A stretch of DNA of 64,000 nt from Pseudomonadota bacterium (GTDB taxonomy: Bacteria > Bdellovibrionota_B > Oligoflexia > Silvanigrellales > Silvanigrellaceae): contig RFOM01000012.1 in assembly GCA_009926615.1 (NCBI GenBank), positions 1 to 64,000 on the forward strand. Reading direction: 5' to 3'. The stretch's first letter is position 1. Every line of letters begins with the position of its first letter. Position numbers and translations under genes: made by a program. The notes below the pieces were generated by a model. It was not told where the DNA came from and did no database searches. It saw only the letters and a program-made list of their open reading frames with translations. Below are positions 1 to 8,159 of this stretch, piece by piece.

Positions 1-1043
1 ACAAAGCCGCGGCTTTGTTTTTCGGTACACTTTTCATCCGAGTTTTTAAGGGGGAATTGGGTCAAATATTCCTTGTCGTCGTTGCTCCGTTTCCAGATAA
101 TCCGGATACTGCCGGTTGCGGCGCAGGGAGCATCGACCATAAATCCGATTTTGGCGTTTTTTTCTTCGACCGGCGTAAGTTCATTCCCCGAACCGGTGAG
201 ATCCAGCCGCACTCGCGGAAAATCACTGGTTGCAGGTGCAATTGACACTGCTCCGGCAGCTGCCCTGCTCCCAAGCTGATGTCTCACGAGGCCGGCCGGC
301 ACGACATCGTTATCGAGGTTTTCCGAAACTGTTTTGAGACTCAGACCCTGCGCGGCATTGGCTATCGAAGTCGTTTGCACAACCCGCGCGACAGTCGAAA
401 TTCGACCCTCGGACACTTTCACGAAGAGCGGTTTTGCGGCGCTCGTCTGAAACGGATTTACAAACGGCATTGTCACCGGAGTTTCACGCGCCTGACCGCG
501 CACCCCGAGGGATGTCCTGATGCCCTCAATAACGTATTCACCTGCAGGCAAAGAAACGAATCTCGGCAGGTAAAATCTGAACTGCCGCCCGTCCTGCAAT
601 TTTTCAGACTGCAGCTGAGCTTCTCTTGTCCCTGACTCTTCTCTCAAACTGACAAGAATCTCTGCCTTGGTCGAGATATTGGTGAACATCAAATTTGGCT
701 CACGGATAATCAGATTGTCGACAGCCGTCAGCCCCGAGTCTTTGTCGGGCTGGATGAGCACGGGACTCCAGACAAACGGAAACCAAAGCAAACCCCGGCC
801 CTTTTCGGCATCAGGAACATCTGAGCCGCCATGAATGACCAACTTCTCCGCGGAACTCAATTCTCTGATTTGTGAAGAAGCAAAACCGGATCCGGAAAGA
901 CTTGAACTTTGATCTTTTCCTTCCGCACCTGACTTGTGAGTCACGCAGGAGACCTGCATCATTAATAAAGCGGTCAGGAGCAGGCCGGAGGGCTGCAGTG
1001 ACGCGACGGGATTGAGCTTCGGCATGAGTTTGATGTCTGACAT
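1..1043 (-). CDS. Truncated gene for a secreted or lipoprotein-like protein of unknown function
   Basis: Reading the minus strand from an ATG at 1043 gives an open frame of 347 codons without a stop, so the 3' end lies outside the window. The N-terminus has a hydrophobic stretch (about residues 20-32) ending in Ser-Cys at residue 33. That suggests a lipoprotein signal, although the -3 residue (Gln) is atypical. The rest is soluble-looking and rich in Ser, Val and Pro, with no motif I recognise. An AGGAG-like site (GGAGAAGTC) lies just upstream. It diverges from the amidohydrolase gene at 1107. Confidence is high that the frame is real (long, uninterrupted, sensible start) and low for any function. 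Confidence 0.75.
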   Translation of the reverse strand, partial: MSDIKLMPKLNPVASLQPSGLLLTALLMMQVSCVTHKSGAEGKDQSSSLSGSGFASSQIRELSSAEKLVIHGGSDVPDAEKGRGLLWFPFVWSPVLIQPDKDSGLTAVDNLIIREPNLMFTNISTKAEILVSLREESGTREAQLQSEKLQDGRQFRFYLPRFVSLPAGEYVIEGIRTSLGVRGQARETPVTMPFVNPFQTSAAKPLFVKVSEGRISTVARVVQTTSIANAAQGLSLKTVSENLDNDVVPAGLVRHQLGSRAAAGAVSIAPATSDFPRVRLDLTGSGNELTPVEEKNAKIGFMVDAPCAATGSIRIIWKRSNDDKEYLTQFPLKNSDEKCTEKQSRGF

Positions 1044-1106
1044 GATGACTTCTCCTCGGAGCAAATTCACGAGATTATTCTATCGCAGAGTATGGAGATA
1101 TAAAAC

Positions 1107-2531
1107 ATGCCTCTCAGTGTCGGCTCAAAAAGAGTATTGCTCCATTCATCCGGAAAGGGCTGGACAATTGAACCGGCTGTGATCCAGGTCGACGGCACAG
1201 CCATCAAGAGTGTCAAAACCTATCCGAATGCCGAGCAGATCACTGCAACCTCAAATTGGTTCGGTGACGACCTGATTACACCGGGGTTTGTCGATTCCCA
1301 CACACACCTTGCTTTGAATTTCATACGCGGCCGTGTCACTCCGGCCGAGTCCGGCAAAAACCTCGTCGAAAACCTTTTTTTCAAACTGGAAGAAAAACTG
1401 ACGGCAGCCGACGTCGGAGCGTTTTCACGCATGGGTGCCTATGAATGCCTGCTCTCAGGAACAACGACAGTCTGGGATCACTATTATCACGGCGACGCAA
1501 TTGCAGATTCAATGATGCAGGTCGGACTGACCGGCAAGGTCGCGGCAACTCTGCAGGACGTATCGGGTCCCGGCAAAAACGAGTGGGAGACGAATCTGGC
1601 ATTTACTCAGGCACTCCACGGCAGCGAATATCATAAAAATCTGGGTATCACCGCCGCACTTGGACCGCACGCAACCGATACGGTCAGCGAAGAACTGTGG
1701 CGAAAAATTTTGGATGTGGCCGAAAAAAGCACCCTTCCGGTTCACAGTCACGTTGCGCAGTCGATTGAAGAATTTAACAGGATTGGTGAGATATACGGCT
1801 GCTCGCCTGTTGATTTTTTGAGACGTTCGGGTCTGTTTGAGGTTCCGGTCCCGAAACTGCTGGTGCATATGATATATGCAGGAACGAAAGACCTGTCGTA
1901 CTGTAAATCCCCCGACGTAAAGCTTATCGCCTGCCCCAATTCGCAGTTGATTTTTCATTTCCCTGCAGCTTACCTCGAGTGGTGGCGGCATGGACTGAAC
2001 TGGGCAGTCGGGACAGATTGCGCTGCGAGCAACGACACCCTGCGTGTGCAGGCGGAAATGAGAACACTTGCGACGTGGCCGATGGCATCAATTTCGCATT
2101 CCCCCGAATACGGCGAATTTCGCAGATCAGCCTCAAAGGTACAGGCGCAGGGCATGGCCGCGTTGCGCAACGCCCTGACCGACGAACAAAACTTGCTTCT
2201 GACGGAAGAAAAGCTGCTCAATATTCTTTTTTTGGGATCTTGCGACGGAGCCGACTCCGCCGGCAACCCGACGGGGATAAAAACCGGAGGAATTGCGAAT
2301 CTGACCGTCTGGAACTGGGAGGATCCCGTATTCTGGCCCGGATATTCGCCCAAACGCTCGATTATATTCGGTGACTTGCAGCCCGCGCTCAAGGGGCTCA
2401 TGACGCTTGGCAAATGGAGAGGCACGACCGGCGACGTCAGACGCTCTATTCTTGGCTCTTCGGAATATAAGGCAGCCCGCAGGGAAGCCACTGAAAGACT
2501 TAACGCTTTACTGAACAGAGCGGGCCTTTGA
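1107..2531 (+). CDS. Amidohydrolase of the TRZ/ATZ (MTA/SAH deaminase-like) family
   Basis: A 474-residue metal-dependent hydrolase of the amidohydrolase superfamily, whose relatives deaminate adenosine-type compounds, guanine or s-triazines. Metal ligands and active-site motifs are visible in the expected order: HTH at residues 65-67, HSH at 213-215, His254, and a GTDCAASND segment with the metal-binding Asp304. Length and order fit the MtaD/SsnA group. The ATG at 1107 is preceded by a GGAG-type ribosome site. It stands alone between a divergent gene and a tRNA. The substrate cannot be read from sequence. A nucleobase or nucleoside deaminase is plausible given the uracil-degradation operon nearby, but that operon is on the other strand and this link is speculative. 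Confidence 0.85.
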   Translation: MPLSVGSKRVLLHSSGKGWTIEPAVIQVDGTAIKSVKTYPNAEQITATSNWFGDDLITPGFVDSHTHLALNFIRGRVTPAESGKNLVENLFFKLEEKLTAADVGAFSRMGAYECLLSGTTTVWDHYYHGDAIADSMMQVGLTGKVAATLQDVSGPGKNEWETNLAFTQALHGSEYHKNLGITAALGPHATDTVSEELWRKILDVAEKSTLPVHSHVAQSIEEFNRIGEIYGCSPVDFLRRSGLFEVPVPKLLVHMIYAGTKDLSYCKSPDVKLIACPNSQLIFHFPAAYLEWWRHGLNWAVGTDCAASNDTLRVQAEMRTLATWPMASISHSPEYGEFRRSASKVQAQGMAALRNALTDEQNLLLTEEKLLNILFLGSCDGADSAGNPTGIKTGGIANLTVWNWEDPVFWPGYSPKRSIIFGDLQPALKGLMTLGKWRGTTGDVRRSILGSSEYKAARREATERLNALLNRAGL

Positions 2532-2549
2532 GCACCTGCATCCGCCCCC

Positions 2550-2578
2550 TTGCCAACCGGAGCCCGACCAGTTATCAC
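2550..2578 (+). promoter_or_regulatory. Sigma-70-type promoter for tRNA-Gln
   Basis: TTGCCA (2550-2555) and TATCAC (2573-2578) are separated by exactly 17 bases. A start near 2585 would lie about 15 bases before the tRNA. Matches are 5/6 and 4/6 to the -35 and -10 consensus. Confidence 0.5.
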
Positions 2579-2599
2579 ACTCCGGCCAGCCGTTCTTTT

Positions 2600-2673
2600 T
2601 GGGGAATCGTCTAATGGCAGGACGACGGATTCTGACTCCGTTAGTCTAGGTTCGAGTCCTAGTTCCCCAGCCA
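2600..2673 (+). tRNA. tRNA-Gln, anticodon CTG, CCA encoded
   Basis: The segment folds as a complete cloverleaf. The acceptor stem pairs TGGGGAA with TTCCCCA and the D stem pairs GTC with GAC. The anticodon stem ACGGA/TCCGT carries loop TTCTGAC (anticodon CTG, reading CAG), and the T stem CTAGG/CCTAG carries loop TTCGAGT. The discriminator base is G and CCA is encoded at 2671-2673. The variable loop has 4 bases. Confidence 0.95.
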
Positions 2674-2714
2674 CTTCCTCTCAAGTTTCCGTCCGATTTT
2701 ACCGAAACGACCGC

Positions 2715-4325
2715 ATGTTTGTGCGCAAGTGTTTAAAATTAGGCTTTTTGGGTCTCTCGCTGGTCAGCGCCTGCCGTCCGATGTCGGGCGGCGGCTGCAA
2801 CAGTGCCCAGTCGCAGCTGACAGACTCGACGCTCGTCAAAGACATTGAACCGCTGTCTCCGGCCGGAGGATTTATTCACTTCGGAAACCGCGCGTGCACG
2901 GTGGCCCTGATGCTCACTTCTGCCAACAGCAGCGAGATCTTTGCCGATGCATATACGGCTCAGCACTGTGTCAGGGAAAATGATGCGATTAACCCGAAAG
3001 TGGCTCTGAGTATTTACCTGCCGACAGACGACGGAAAGTCCGGCGGCTATCTGAAAAATCTTCCTGCTATTGATGATTTTTTTCACCGGCGCGAACAGTT
3101 TATGGAAGAAGTGCGACGGCTGCGGACGGAGGCCGCGACGGAACTCGCACTCAAAGCCACAGCGGTTCCGCAAATAGCAACAACCTTTTACAATGCTGTC
3201 TCCGAATCAGAGAGCGATCCTGACGGTACATTTTCATTTTGTCTCGATCAGGCTACCGGAAGGTTGAATGTTCAAAGGTCCCAGCAGATCTGCTGGTCAT
3301 CGCTTGATTCATCCGTCCGCCGGCTGACGTTGAGGCAGTCGGACTTGGGCGCTTCCAAATTCTTGCGTCTCAAAAATTTCCTTGAGAAACGCAAAGAAAA
3401 CCACCTGAAGGCGCTCAACCAAATCAGGCAGTTCGCAATTGATTTTGAATTCTGGACAAAGAAGGTGAACACCGTTCAGGGTGCAAACAGACTCTTCAAC
3501 TATGGAAACCTCGGGCTTTTCCTCAACGAGAACGTGTGCAAGTCAATTCCCAAGGATGACAGGTTTTATCAGGCATGTCCGTTGAGACCCGTATTGGTCG
3601 GACTGGCCGAGAAGTTTCTCGTTGAGACCGACCTTGACGGAAATTCGAAAAATATTTTCCGGAAGCTCGACGAACTGGGTGTGGGCCTGAAGTCACCGTT
3701 AATAACAGAAACAAGTGTGCAGGCAGAGAATGGAACGAAACAGATTCGAAAAGCGGATTTCCGCGATGTTTTCCGTGACAAATTCGCAGATGCAATTATC
3801 GCCCGACTCAATGCCGACCACGACGAACTTCGAAAACTTTTCACCGTACAGGGAAACAAATTAAACCCGTTCGGAAAACACTATACGATTGCGACAAATC
3901 CGGTTTCAAAGACTGCCGACGGCCCTCGGACAATGTTTGGACTTATTCGCGGTTCAGCTTTGTTCGGCGGCACCGGCAGCATCCCTGCGCTTCCCATGTC
4001 GGCATCGGGTGCTCTCAGAATTTATCTTCCCCAAAGCCAGTCAAAACTTTTTTTCAATGCAACCGACAGCGGTTCGATGATTACATTCGGCGGAATTATC
4101 CCCTTGCTGGTTTTGCATACTGTTGATGACAAACCGGTGTCCGGCGGCGCATCGATTCTTGCTCTTCCCGAGGCTCAGTCCGAAAACATTCCCTCGATTT
4201 CCGGAAAATCGAATGCGTCAGGGACAAAAGGAATCCCTGCCAATCAGGAAGCCAAGGGCGGGGTCGATGTCAAAGAAGGCGATTACATGATCAGCCCGAA
4301 CGCCACGATTGCGGGATGCAGATAA
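2715..4325 (+). CDS. Lipoprotein with a degenerate, split trypsin-like (S1) protease signature
   Basis: A 536-residue protein starting at ATG 2715. The frame stays open upstream through the tRNA, but that part cannot be translated because it is the tRNA and its promoter. The N-terminus is a lipoprotein signal with lipobox VSAC (Cys20). At residues 81-85 TAQHC closely resembles the TAAHC motif around the catalytic His of chymotrypsin-fold proteases. Near the C-terminus TDSGS (450-454) resembles the GDSGG active-site Ser motif. About 365 residues separate them, against roughly 150 in ordinary trypsins, so a large insert would be needed. No clear catalytic Asp motif stands out. It could be an active protease with an inserted domain or a non-catalytic relative. 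It converges on udk, 18 bp away. Confidence 0.7.
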   Translation: MFVRKCLKLGFLGLSLVSACRPMSGGGCNSAQSQLTDSTLVKDIEPLSPAGGFIHFGNRACTVALMLTSANSSEIFADAYTAQHCVRENDAINPKVALSIYLPTDDGKSGGYLKNLPAIDDFFHRREQFMEEVRRLRTEAATELALKATAVPQIATTFYNAVSESESDPDGTFSFCLDQATGRLNVQRSQQICWSSLDSSVRRLTLRQSDLGASKFLRLKNFLEKRKENHLKALNQIRQFAIDFEFWTKKVNTVQGANRLFNYGNLGLFLNENVCKSIPKDDRFYQACPLRPVLVGLAEKFLVETDLDGNSKNIFRKLDELGVGLKSPLITETSVQAENGTKQIRKADFRDVFRDKFADAIIARLNADHDELRKLFTVQGNKLNPFGKHYTIATNPVSKTADGPRTMFGLIRGSALFGGTGSIPALPMSASGALRIYLPQSQSKLFFNATDSGSMITFGGIIPLLVLHTVDDKPVSGGASILALPEAQSENIPSISGKSNASGTKGIPANQEAKGGVDVKEGDYMISPNATIAGCR

Positions 4326-4343
4326 AATTCATTTTCGGCCGTC

Positions 4344-4955
4344 TCAATCCGTCAGTTTTGCGATCAAGGCTTTCAATTCCGGTTCAAAAGGTTTCTCGCC
4401 GGAAATCACTCTTTGCGAATTGGACTTGGACGGTTCAACGAATAAATTATGCATCGGAGCTACGGTTTCGAAAAACTGTTTGCGGACACTGTCCTGCGTC
4501 CGTCCTCTCTCGGCAATGTCCCGACGAATCCGCCTTGCCAGCCTTACATCTTCCGGAGCATCAACAAAAATACTGTGATCAAGCAGGCCAAAAATTTCGG
4601 ACTGGGAAAAAATCAAAATACCTTCAATAACAATCACCGGTTTCGAATCGGACAGCCGGCTGACACCCGACCGTGTGTGAGTCGCAAAATCGTATACGGG
4701 AACCTGTATGGCGCGTCCGCTCTGCAGTTGCCTGAGGTGCTCGGAAAGCAAATCGAATTCCAGTGCCTGCGGATGATCAAAATTAACCCTGTCACGGGCC
4801 TCCGGTGTAAGATGACTCAAATCGCGGTAGTAGCTGTCCTGTTTTAAATGCAGAACCCGCTCTTTGCCCAAGCGCATAACCAGCTGCTCGCAAAAAGTCG
4901 TCTTGCCGCTGCCTGATCCGCCGGAAACACCGACTATAACTGCCCGTCCTGCCAC
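4344..4955 (-). CDS. udk: Uridine kinase
   Basis: A 203-residue P-loop kinase that phosphorylates uridine or cytidine to UMP/CMP in pyrimidine salvage. The Walker A loop GGSGSGKT is at residues 12-19, QDSYYRDL at 39-46, NFDHPQA at 58-64 and PVYDF at 86-90, all characteristic of the family. It starts with GTG at 4955 behind an AGGAG site 8 bases upstream. It is the last gene of a five-gene minus-strand run and lies 21 bp after upp. In this setting it would return uridine to UMP, so it could feed the same nucleotide pool as Upp. Confidence 0.95.
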   Translation of the reverse strand: MAGRAVIVGVSGGSGSGKTTFCEQLVMRLGKERVLHLKQDSYYRDLSHLTPEARDRVNFDHPQALEFDLLSEHLRQLQSGRAIQVPVYDFATHTRSGVSRLSDSKPVIVIEGILIFSQSEIFGLLDHSIFVDAPEDVRLARRIRRDIAERGRTQDSVRKQFFETVAPMHNLFVEPSKSNSQRVISGEKPFEPELKALIAKLTD

Positions 4956-4976
4956 CGCAACGCTCCTGCAACAGAA

Positions 4977-5621
4977 TTACTTCGTACCAAACAAGCGGTC
5001 GCCCGCATCACCCAAGCCCGGAACAATGTACCCGTGTTCGTCAAGATGCTCGTCGACAGCTGCCGTAAAAATGGGAACATCAGGATGCTCCTCCTGCATT
5101 TGCCTGATTCCCTCGGGCGCAGCCAGCAGGCAGACGAATTTTATCGAACGGGGATTGGTTTGCTTCAGTCTGTGCACCGCTGCAACGGCGGAATTTCCTG
5201 TCGCCAGCATCGGATCAACCAGAAGCACATCACGTTCCGAAATATCGCGCGGAACTTTGAAATAGTATTCAACGACAACGTGAGTTTTCGGCTCGCGGTA
5301 AAGGCCGATATGCCCCACACGCGCAGACGGCAGAATCCGGAGCATGCCGTCAACAATGCCCTGACCTGCCCTCAGGATCGAAACGAGCACGATCTTTTTT
5401 CCTTCAAGCATGGGCGCATTCATCTGGGCCACGGGCGTCCTGATTGCAACCGTAGACAGAGGCATGTCACGCGTCACTTCATAGGCCAGAAGCATGCTGA
5501 TTTCCTGAAGCAGCCCTCTGAACTTGTGGGTGCTCGTTTCAACCTTTCGCATGATTGTGAGTTTGTGCTGAATCAGCGGATGCCTGATGAGGGAAACGTT
5601 TGCGAATTGTGTCTGCGTCAT
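4977..5621 (-). CDS. upp: Uracil phosphoribosyltransferase
   Basis: A 214-residue enzyme that converts uracil and PRPP to UMP. It is full length for the family. The PRPP-binding loop [10 protein letters not shown] is at 136-145 and the uracil-binding C-terminal motif ([13 protein letters not shown]) is present. It sits 15 bp downstream of the DUF1688 gene. In the yeast URC route the phosphoribosyltransferase URC6 is an essential member, so this gene may serve degradation as well as ordinary salvage. Confidence 0.95.
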   Translation of the reverse strand: MTQTQFANVSLIRHPLIQHKLTIMRKVETSTHKFRGLLQEISMLLAYEVTRDMPLSTVAIRTPVAQMNAPMLEGKKIVLVSILRAGQGIVDGMLRILPSARVGHIGLYREPKTHVVVEYYFKVPRDISERDVLLVDPMLATGNSAVAAVHRLKQTNPRSIKFVCLLAAPEGIRQMQEEHPDVPIFTAAVDEHLDEHGYIVPGLGDAGDRLFGTK

Positions 5622-5636
5622 TTTGAATTCCTTAAA

Positions 5637-6890
5637 TTAAAAAACGGTACCGTCACTCAGCACCTGAATCGGCGGAATTCCGCCCTGCCGTTTTTGAGCC
5701 GCGATACGTCTGCCGGCTTTCCATGTGCCTGCTTCAAGAACCTTGGCCAAGGGAAATTCCTCCTCGGACAATTTCAAACGTTGGCGCACCAGCTCTGCTG
5801 TTTTATCCAGAAGAATAACTGTCAGAGCGCGCCACTCGACAATCAGCTCCGACCCTGCGGGAAGAGGATTCAGTGCAGCGTCCGGATTTTTGAGTTCAAG
5901 AACACCGAAATCAACAAACAATCCGCCGTTCCGGTATTCGGGCAGACCGGTTAATTGCGCAATTCCGCTGACCGGATACCCCCCCGAAGCCAAAGGTTCC
6001 AGCAGCGAGTAGGTCAGCCACTGTGAGAGTTTGTGAAAGGGAACGATCGAAGACGACTCGGACAAAGGACCGAGAATCGAATGCCGCCAAGCATCCCCGA
6101 GGTTTTTGCCTTCGCACCTGATACGTCCTTCACTTGGCCACACATCCTCAAAACCCTCGATCACGGCCCGCCACAACAGCGCAACAGGAATTCCTTGTTC
6201 AGAACCCGAACGGCTTTCTCTCAGCAGCCAGTCGATCATAAACCCCGGCCGGCAGAGGTCGCCGCCACCGAAGACGGAAGACTTATTGACAATCGCCGCA
6301 CCCAGACTTTGAAGCAACGCGAGCCTGCCTTCGAGTCCAAGAAGAGGATTTGAAGGACCGGCCTGAAAGCCTGCAGTAAGATCTTCTATTGTCAGACGCG
6401 CCAAAGCTTTTGCATCAACCTGAAACGGCCGTTGCGGATCGGAGGAAAATTTTCCGGCCTCGAACATTCTCAGACTGGCAATTCCCAACCCCTCGGATCG
6501 CCCGTGCGTCTGGCCTGATTCCGCTTCGGTGTAGGACCACTGCGCACCTGCTCCTGCATCCAGAAGAACACTGACAACAACAAGATCGATGTGCCTGCGG
6601 ATGCGTTCAACAGCGTCGGCATTGACCCACTTGGATTCCAGTTTCAAATGACGCGGGATGTGACCGGCTTCGAAATGCCTCCAGCGGCTGTGAAAGGGAA
6701 TTTCCATGGTCGGATAGTCTTGCCGGATAAGCTCATAAACAAAGTCTGCAACCTCGTTCAGGCGTTCTTCGTGCAATTTGAAATGGGGCAGCTTGTTCGC
6801 CAGACCGAACTGATAAATTCTGTTGCACTGGCTTCGGACAACGGACAACTGCCGGAGCTCGGCAAGGGAGAACGCTTGCAACTGCGGCAT
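5637..6890 (-). CDS. DUF1688 / URC4-family uracil catabolism protein
   Basis: A 417-residue protein that I recognise as the DUF1688 (URC4/Urg3) family. Typical segments include GLGIASLRMFEAGKFSSDP (about 132-150), the VDAKALARL stretch, FQAGPSNPLLGLEGR and the C-terminal FVDFGVLELK region. In Lachancea kluyveri URC4 is required for uracil breakdown, and ribosylurea accumulates without it, so it is thought to act on that intermediate. The start codon overlaps the stop of the upstream URC1-like gene (TGATG), which implies translational coupling. The combination of family and neighbours makes the assignment strong, though the reaction is not fully settled even in yeast. Confidence 0.88.
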   Translation of the reverse strand: MPQLQAFSLAELRQLSVVRSQCNRIYQFGLANKLPHFKLHEERLNEVADFVYELIRQDYPTMEIPFHSRWRHFEAGHIPRHLKLESKWVNADAVERIRRHIDLVVVSVLLDAGAGAQWSYTEAESGQTHGRSEGLGIASLRMFEAGKFSSDPQRPFQVDAKALARLTIEDLTAGFQAGPSNPLLGLEGRLALLQSLGAAIVNKSSVFGGGDLCRPGFMIDWLLRESRSGSEQGIPVALLWRAVIEGFEDVWPSEGRIRCEGKNLGDAWRHSILGPLSESSSIVPFHKLSQWLTYSLLEPLASGGYPVSGIAQLTGLPEYRNGGLFVDFGVLELKNPDAALNPLPAGSELIVEWRALTVILLDKTAELVRQRLKLSEEEFPLAKVLEAGTWKAGRRIAAQKRQGGIPPIQVLSDGTVF

Positions 6891-8140
6891 CAGAGTTCCC
6901 GTCCCTTTTTAACTTTGAGTTCCTCGTCGTCGGGAACATTATCCGTGAAATAACCTGCAGCCTTCTTTGCATCCATTTCAACATGCGCGTCTGCAGGAAT
7001 AAGATCGTCCGGAATCTCAAAGCGCTCATGAACAACAATACCCGAATTCACGATAGCGTTGTATTTCATGTTGCTCATTGAAACCAGCCGATCAATGCGG
7101 GTGATTCCCAGCCAGTGAAGAACATCCGGCATCAGTTCCTGAAAACGCATGTCCTGAACACCGGCCACACATTCTGTCCGCGCAAAATATTTATCCGCGC
7201 GGTCGCCGCCTTCCTGTCGCTTGCGCGCGTTGTATACAAGAAATTTCGTGACTTCTCCAAGCGCACGGCCTTCTTTGCGGCAGTAAACGATAACGCCGAG
7301 ACCGCCTTCCTGAGCAGCCTGAGCGCAGACTTCTATCCCGTGGGTCAGGTAGGGCCTGCATGTACAGATGTCTGAACCGAATACATCAGAGCCGTTGCAT
7401 TCGTCGTGAATCCTGACGGCGATCGGCTTGGCAGGATTGTTGACGGCATCCAAATCTCCGAACAGATAAAGACTGTAGCCGCCAATCGGCGGAAGAAAAA
7501 TAGAAAAATCCGGACGCGTAATAAGTTCCGGATACATTCCTCCGGTTTGTTCGAACAGTGTACGGCGCAGGGTTCCCTCATCAATTCCGCATCGCTTTGC
7601 CACACCCGGCAAATACCAAACCGGTTCGATGGCAGCCTTGGTGACACTGCAAATTCCCTCTTCCGTCACGATGTCTCCGTCAGGTTTGAGGCGTCCCCTG
7701 ACAACTGCTTCGGTAATCTCAGGCATATGAATGTGAGCTTTGGTCACAGCAATCGTCGGCCGGATGTCATATCCTTTTTCGAGAAATTCTTTGTAGACAT
7801 CGGCCACCAGTGCACCCCAAGGGTCCATGGAAACAATCTTGTCCGCCGACAGCCAGCTTGGAAAAGGACCGATGGGCACAGCGGGAGCGGTATTGGTCAA
7901 ATCCGGCTTGTGCATCGACTGCAATGAACCGGTAGCAATAGCAAGAGCTCTGTAAATTGCGTAGGAACCGGAATGCGTCCCGATGGCATTGCGATGAGAT
8001 GTGTTTGCCACAGTGGCTACAACCGGACCACGTGTCAGCGCATCCCCCGAACCCCATTGAACGGCGGGCGGCTTGGGACCGTACTGATTGGGGTGGGAAG
8101 TCAAAACGATGTGATGCGAACCCGATCTGTTTTGTGTCAC
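6890..8140 (-). CDS. GTP cyclohydrolase II-like protein of the URC1 type
   Basis: A 416-residue protein. Its C-terminal half is a GTP cyclohydrolase II fold: HDECNGSDVFGSDICTC holds the zinc-site cysteines (248, 259, 261) and RKEGRALGEV (288-297) matches the catalytic Arg/Glu region. The N-terminal ~200 residues are not the DHBP synthase domain of RibBA. The NNPRK-like nucleotide segment of RibA is replaced by NMKYNAI. These deviations are what separate URC1 proteins, used in uracil degradation, from riboflavin enzymes. It starts with GTG at 8140 behind AAAGGA. It lies 19 bp after the dehydrogenase and overlaps URC4. I infer it opens the pyrimidine ring of a uridine nucleotide. Confidence 0.88.
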   Translation of the reverse strand: MTQNRSGSHHIVLTSHPNQYGPKPPAVQWGSGDALTRGPVVATVANTSHRNAIGTHSGSYAIYRALAIATGSLQSMHKPDLTNTAPAVPIGPFPSWLSADKIVSMDPWGALVADVYKEFLEKGYDIRPTIAVTKAHIHMPEITEAVVRGRLKPDGDIVTEEGICSVTKAAIEPVWYLPGVAKRCGIDEGTLRRTLFEQTGGMYPELITRPDFSIFLPPIGGYSLYLFGDLDAVNNPAKPIAVRIHDECNGSDVFGSDICTCRPYLTHGIEVCAQAAQEGGLGVIVYCRKEGRALGEVTKFLVYNARKRQEGGDRADKYFARTECVAGVQDMRFQELMPDVLHWLGITRIDRLVSMSNMKYNAIVNSGIVVHERFEIPDDLIPADAHVEMDAKKAAGYFTDNVPDDEELKVKKGREL

Positions 8141-8159
8141 GTGTCTGTCCTTTTAAAGA

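Noticed and set aside
1970..2674. 234-codon minus-strand frame over the amidohydrolase and tRNA
   Set aside because: It crosses a tRNA gene and a clear amidohydrolase and has no start signal.
2550..2714. Upstream extension of the lipoprotein frame to TTG 2550
   Set aside because: The extension would read through tRNA-Gln and its promoter. ATG 2715 directly precedes a lipoprotein signal.
5034..5954. Long plus-strand open frame over upp and the DUF1688 gene
   Set aside because: It is antisense to two well-supported genes, has no recognisable motif and no ribosome site. Such frames are common where codon bias leaves few stops on the other strand.
6890..8140. Riboflavin biosynthesis RibA
   Set aside because: The N-terminal half is not DHBP synthase, the RibA nucleotide motif is replaced, and the gene sits between the semialdehyde dehydrogenase and DUF1688/upp genes, which fits URC1 instead.
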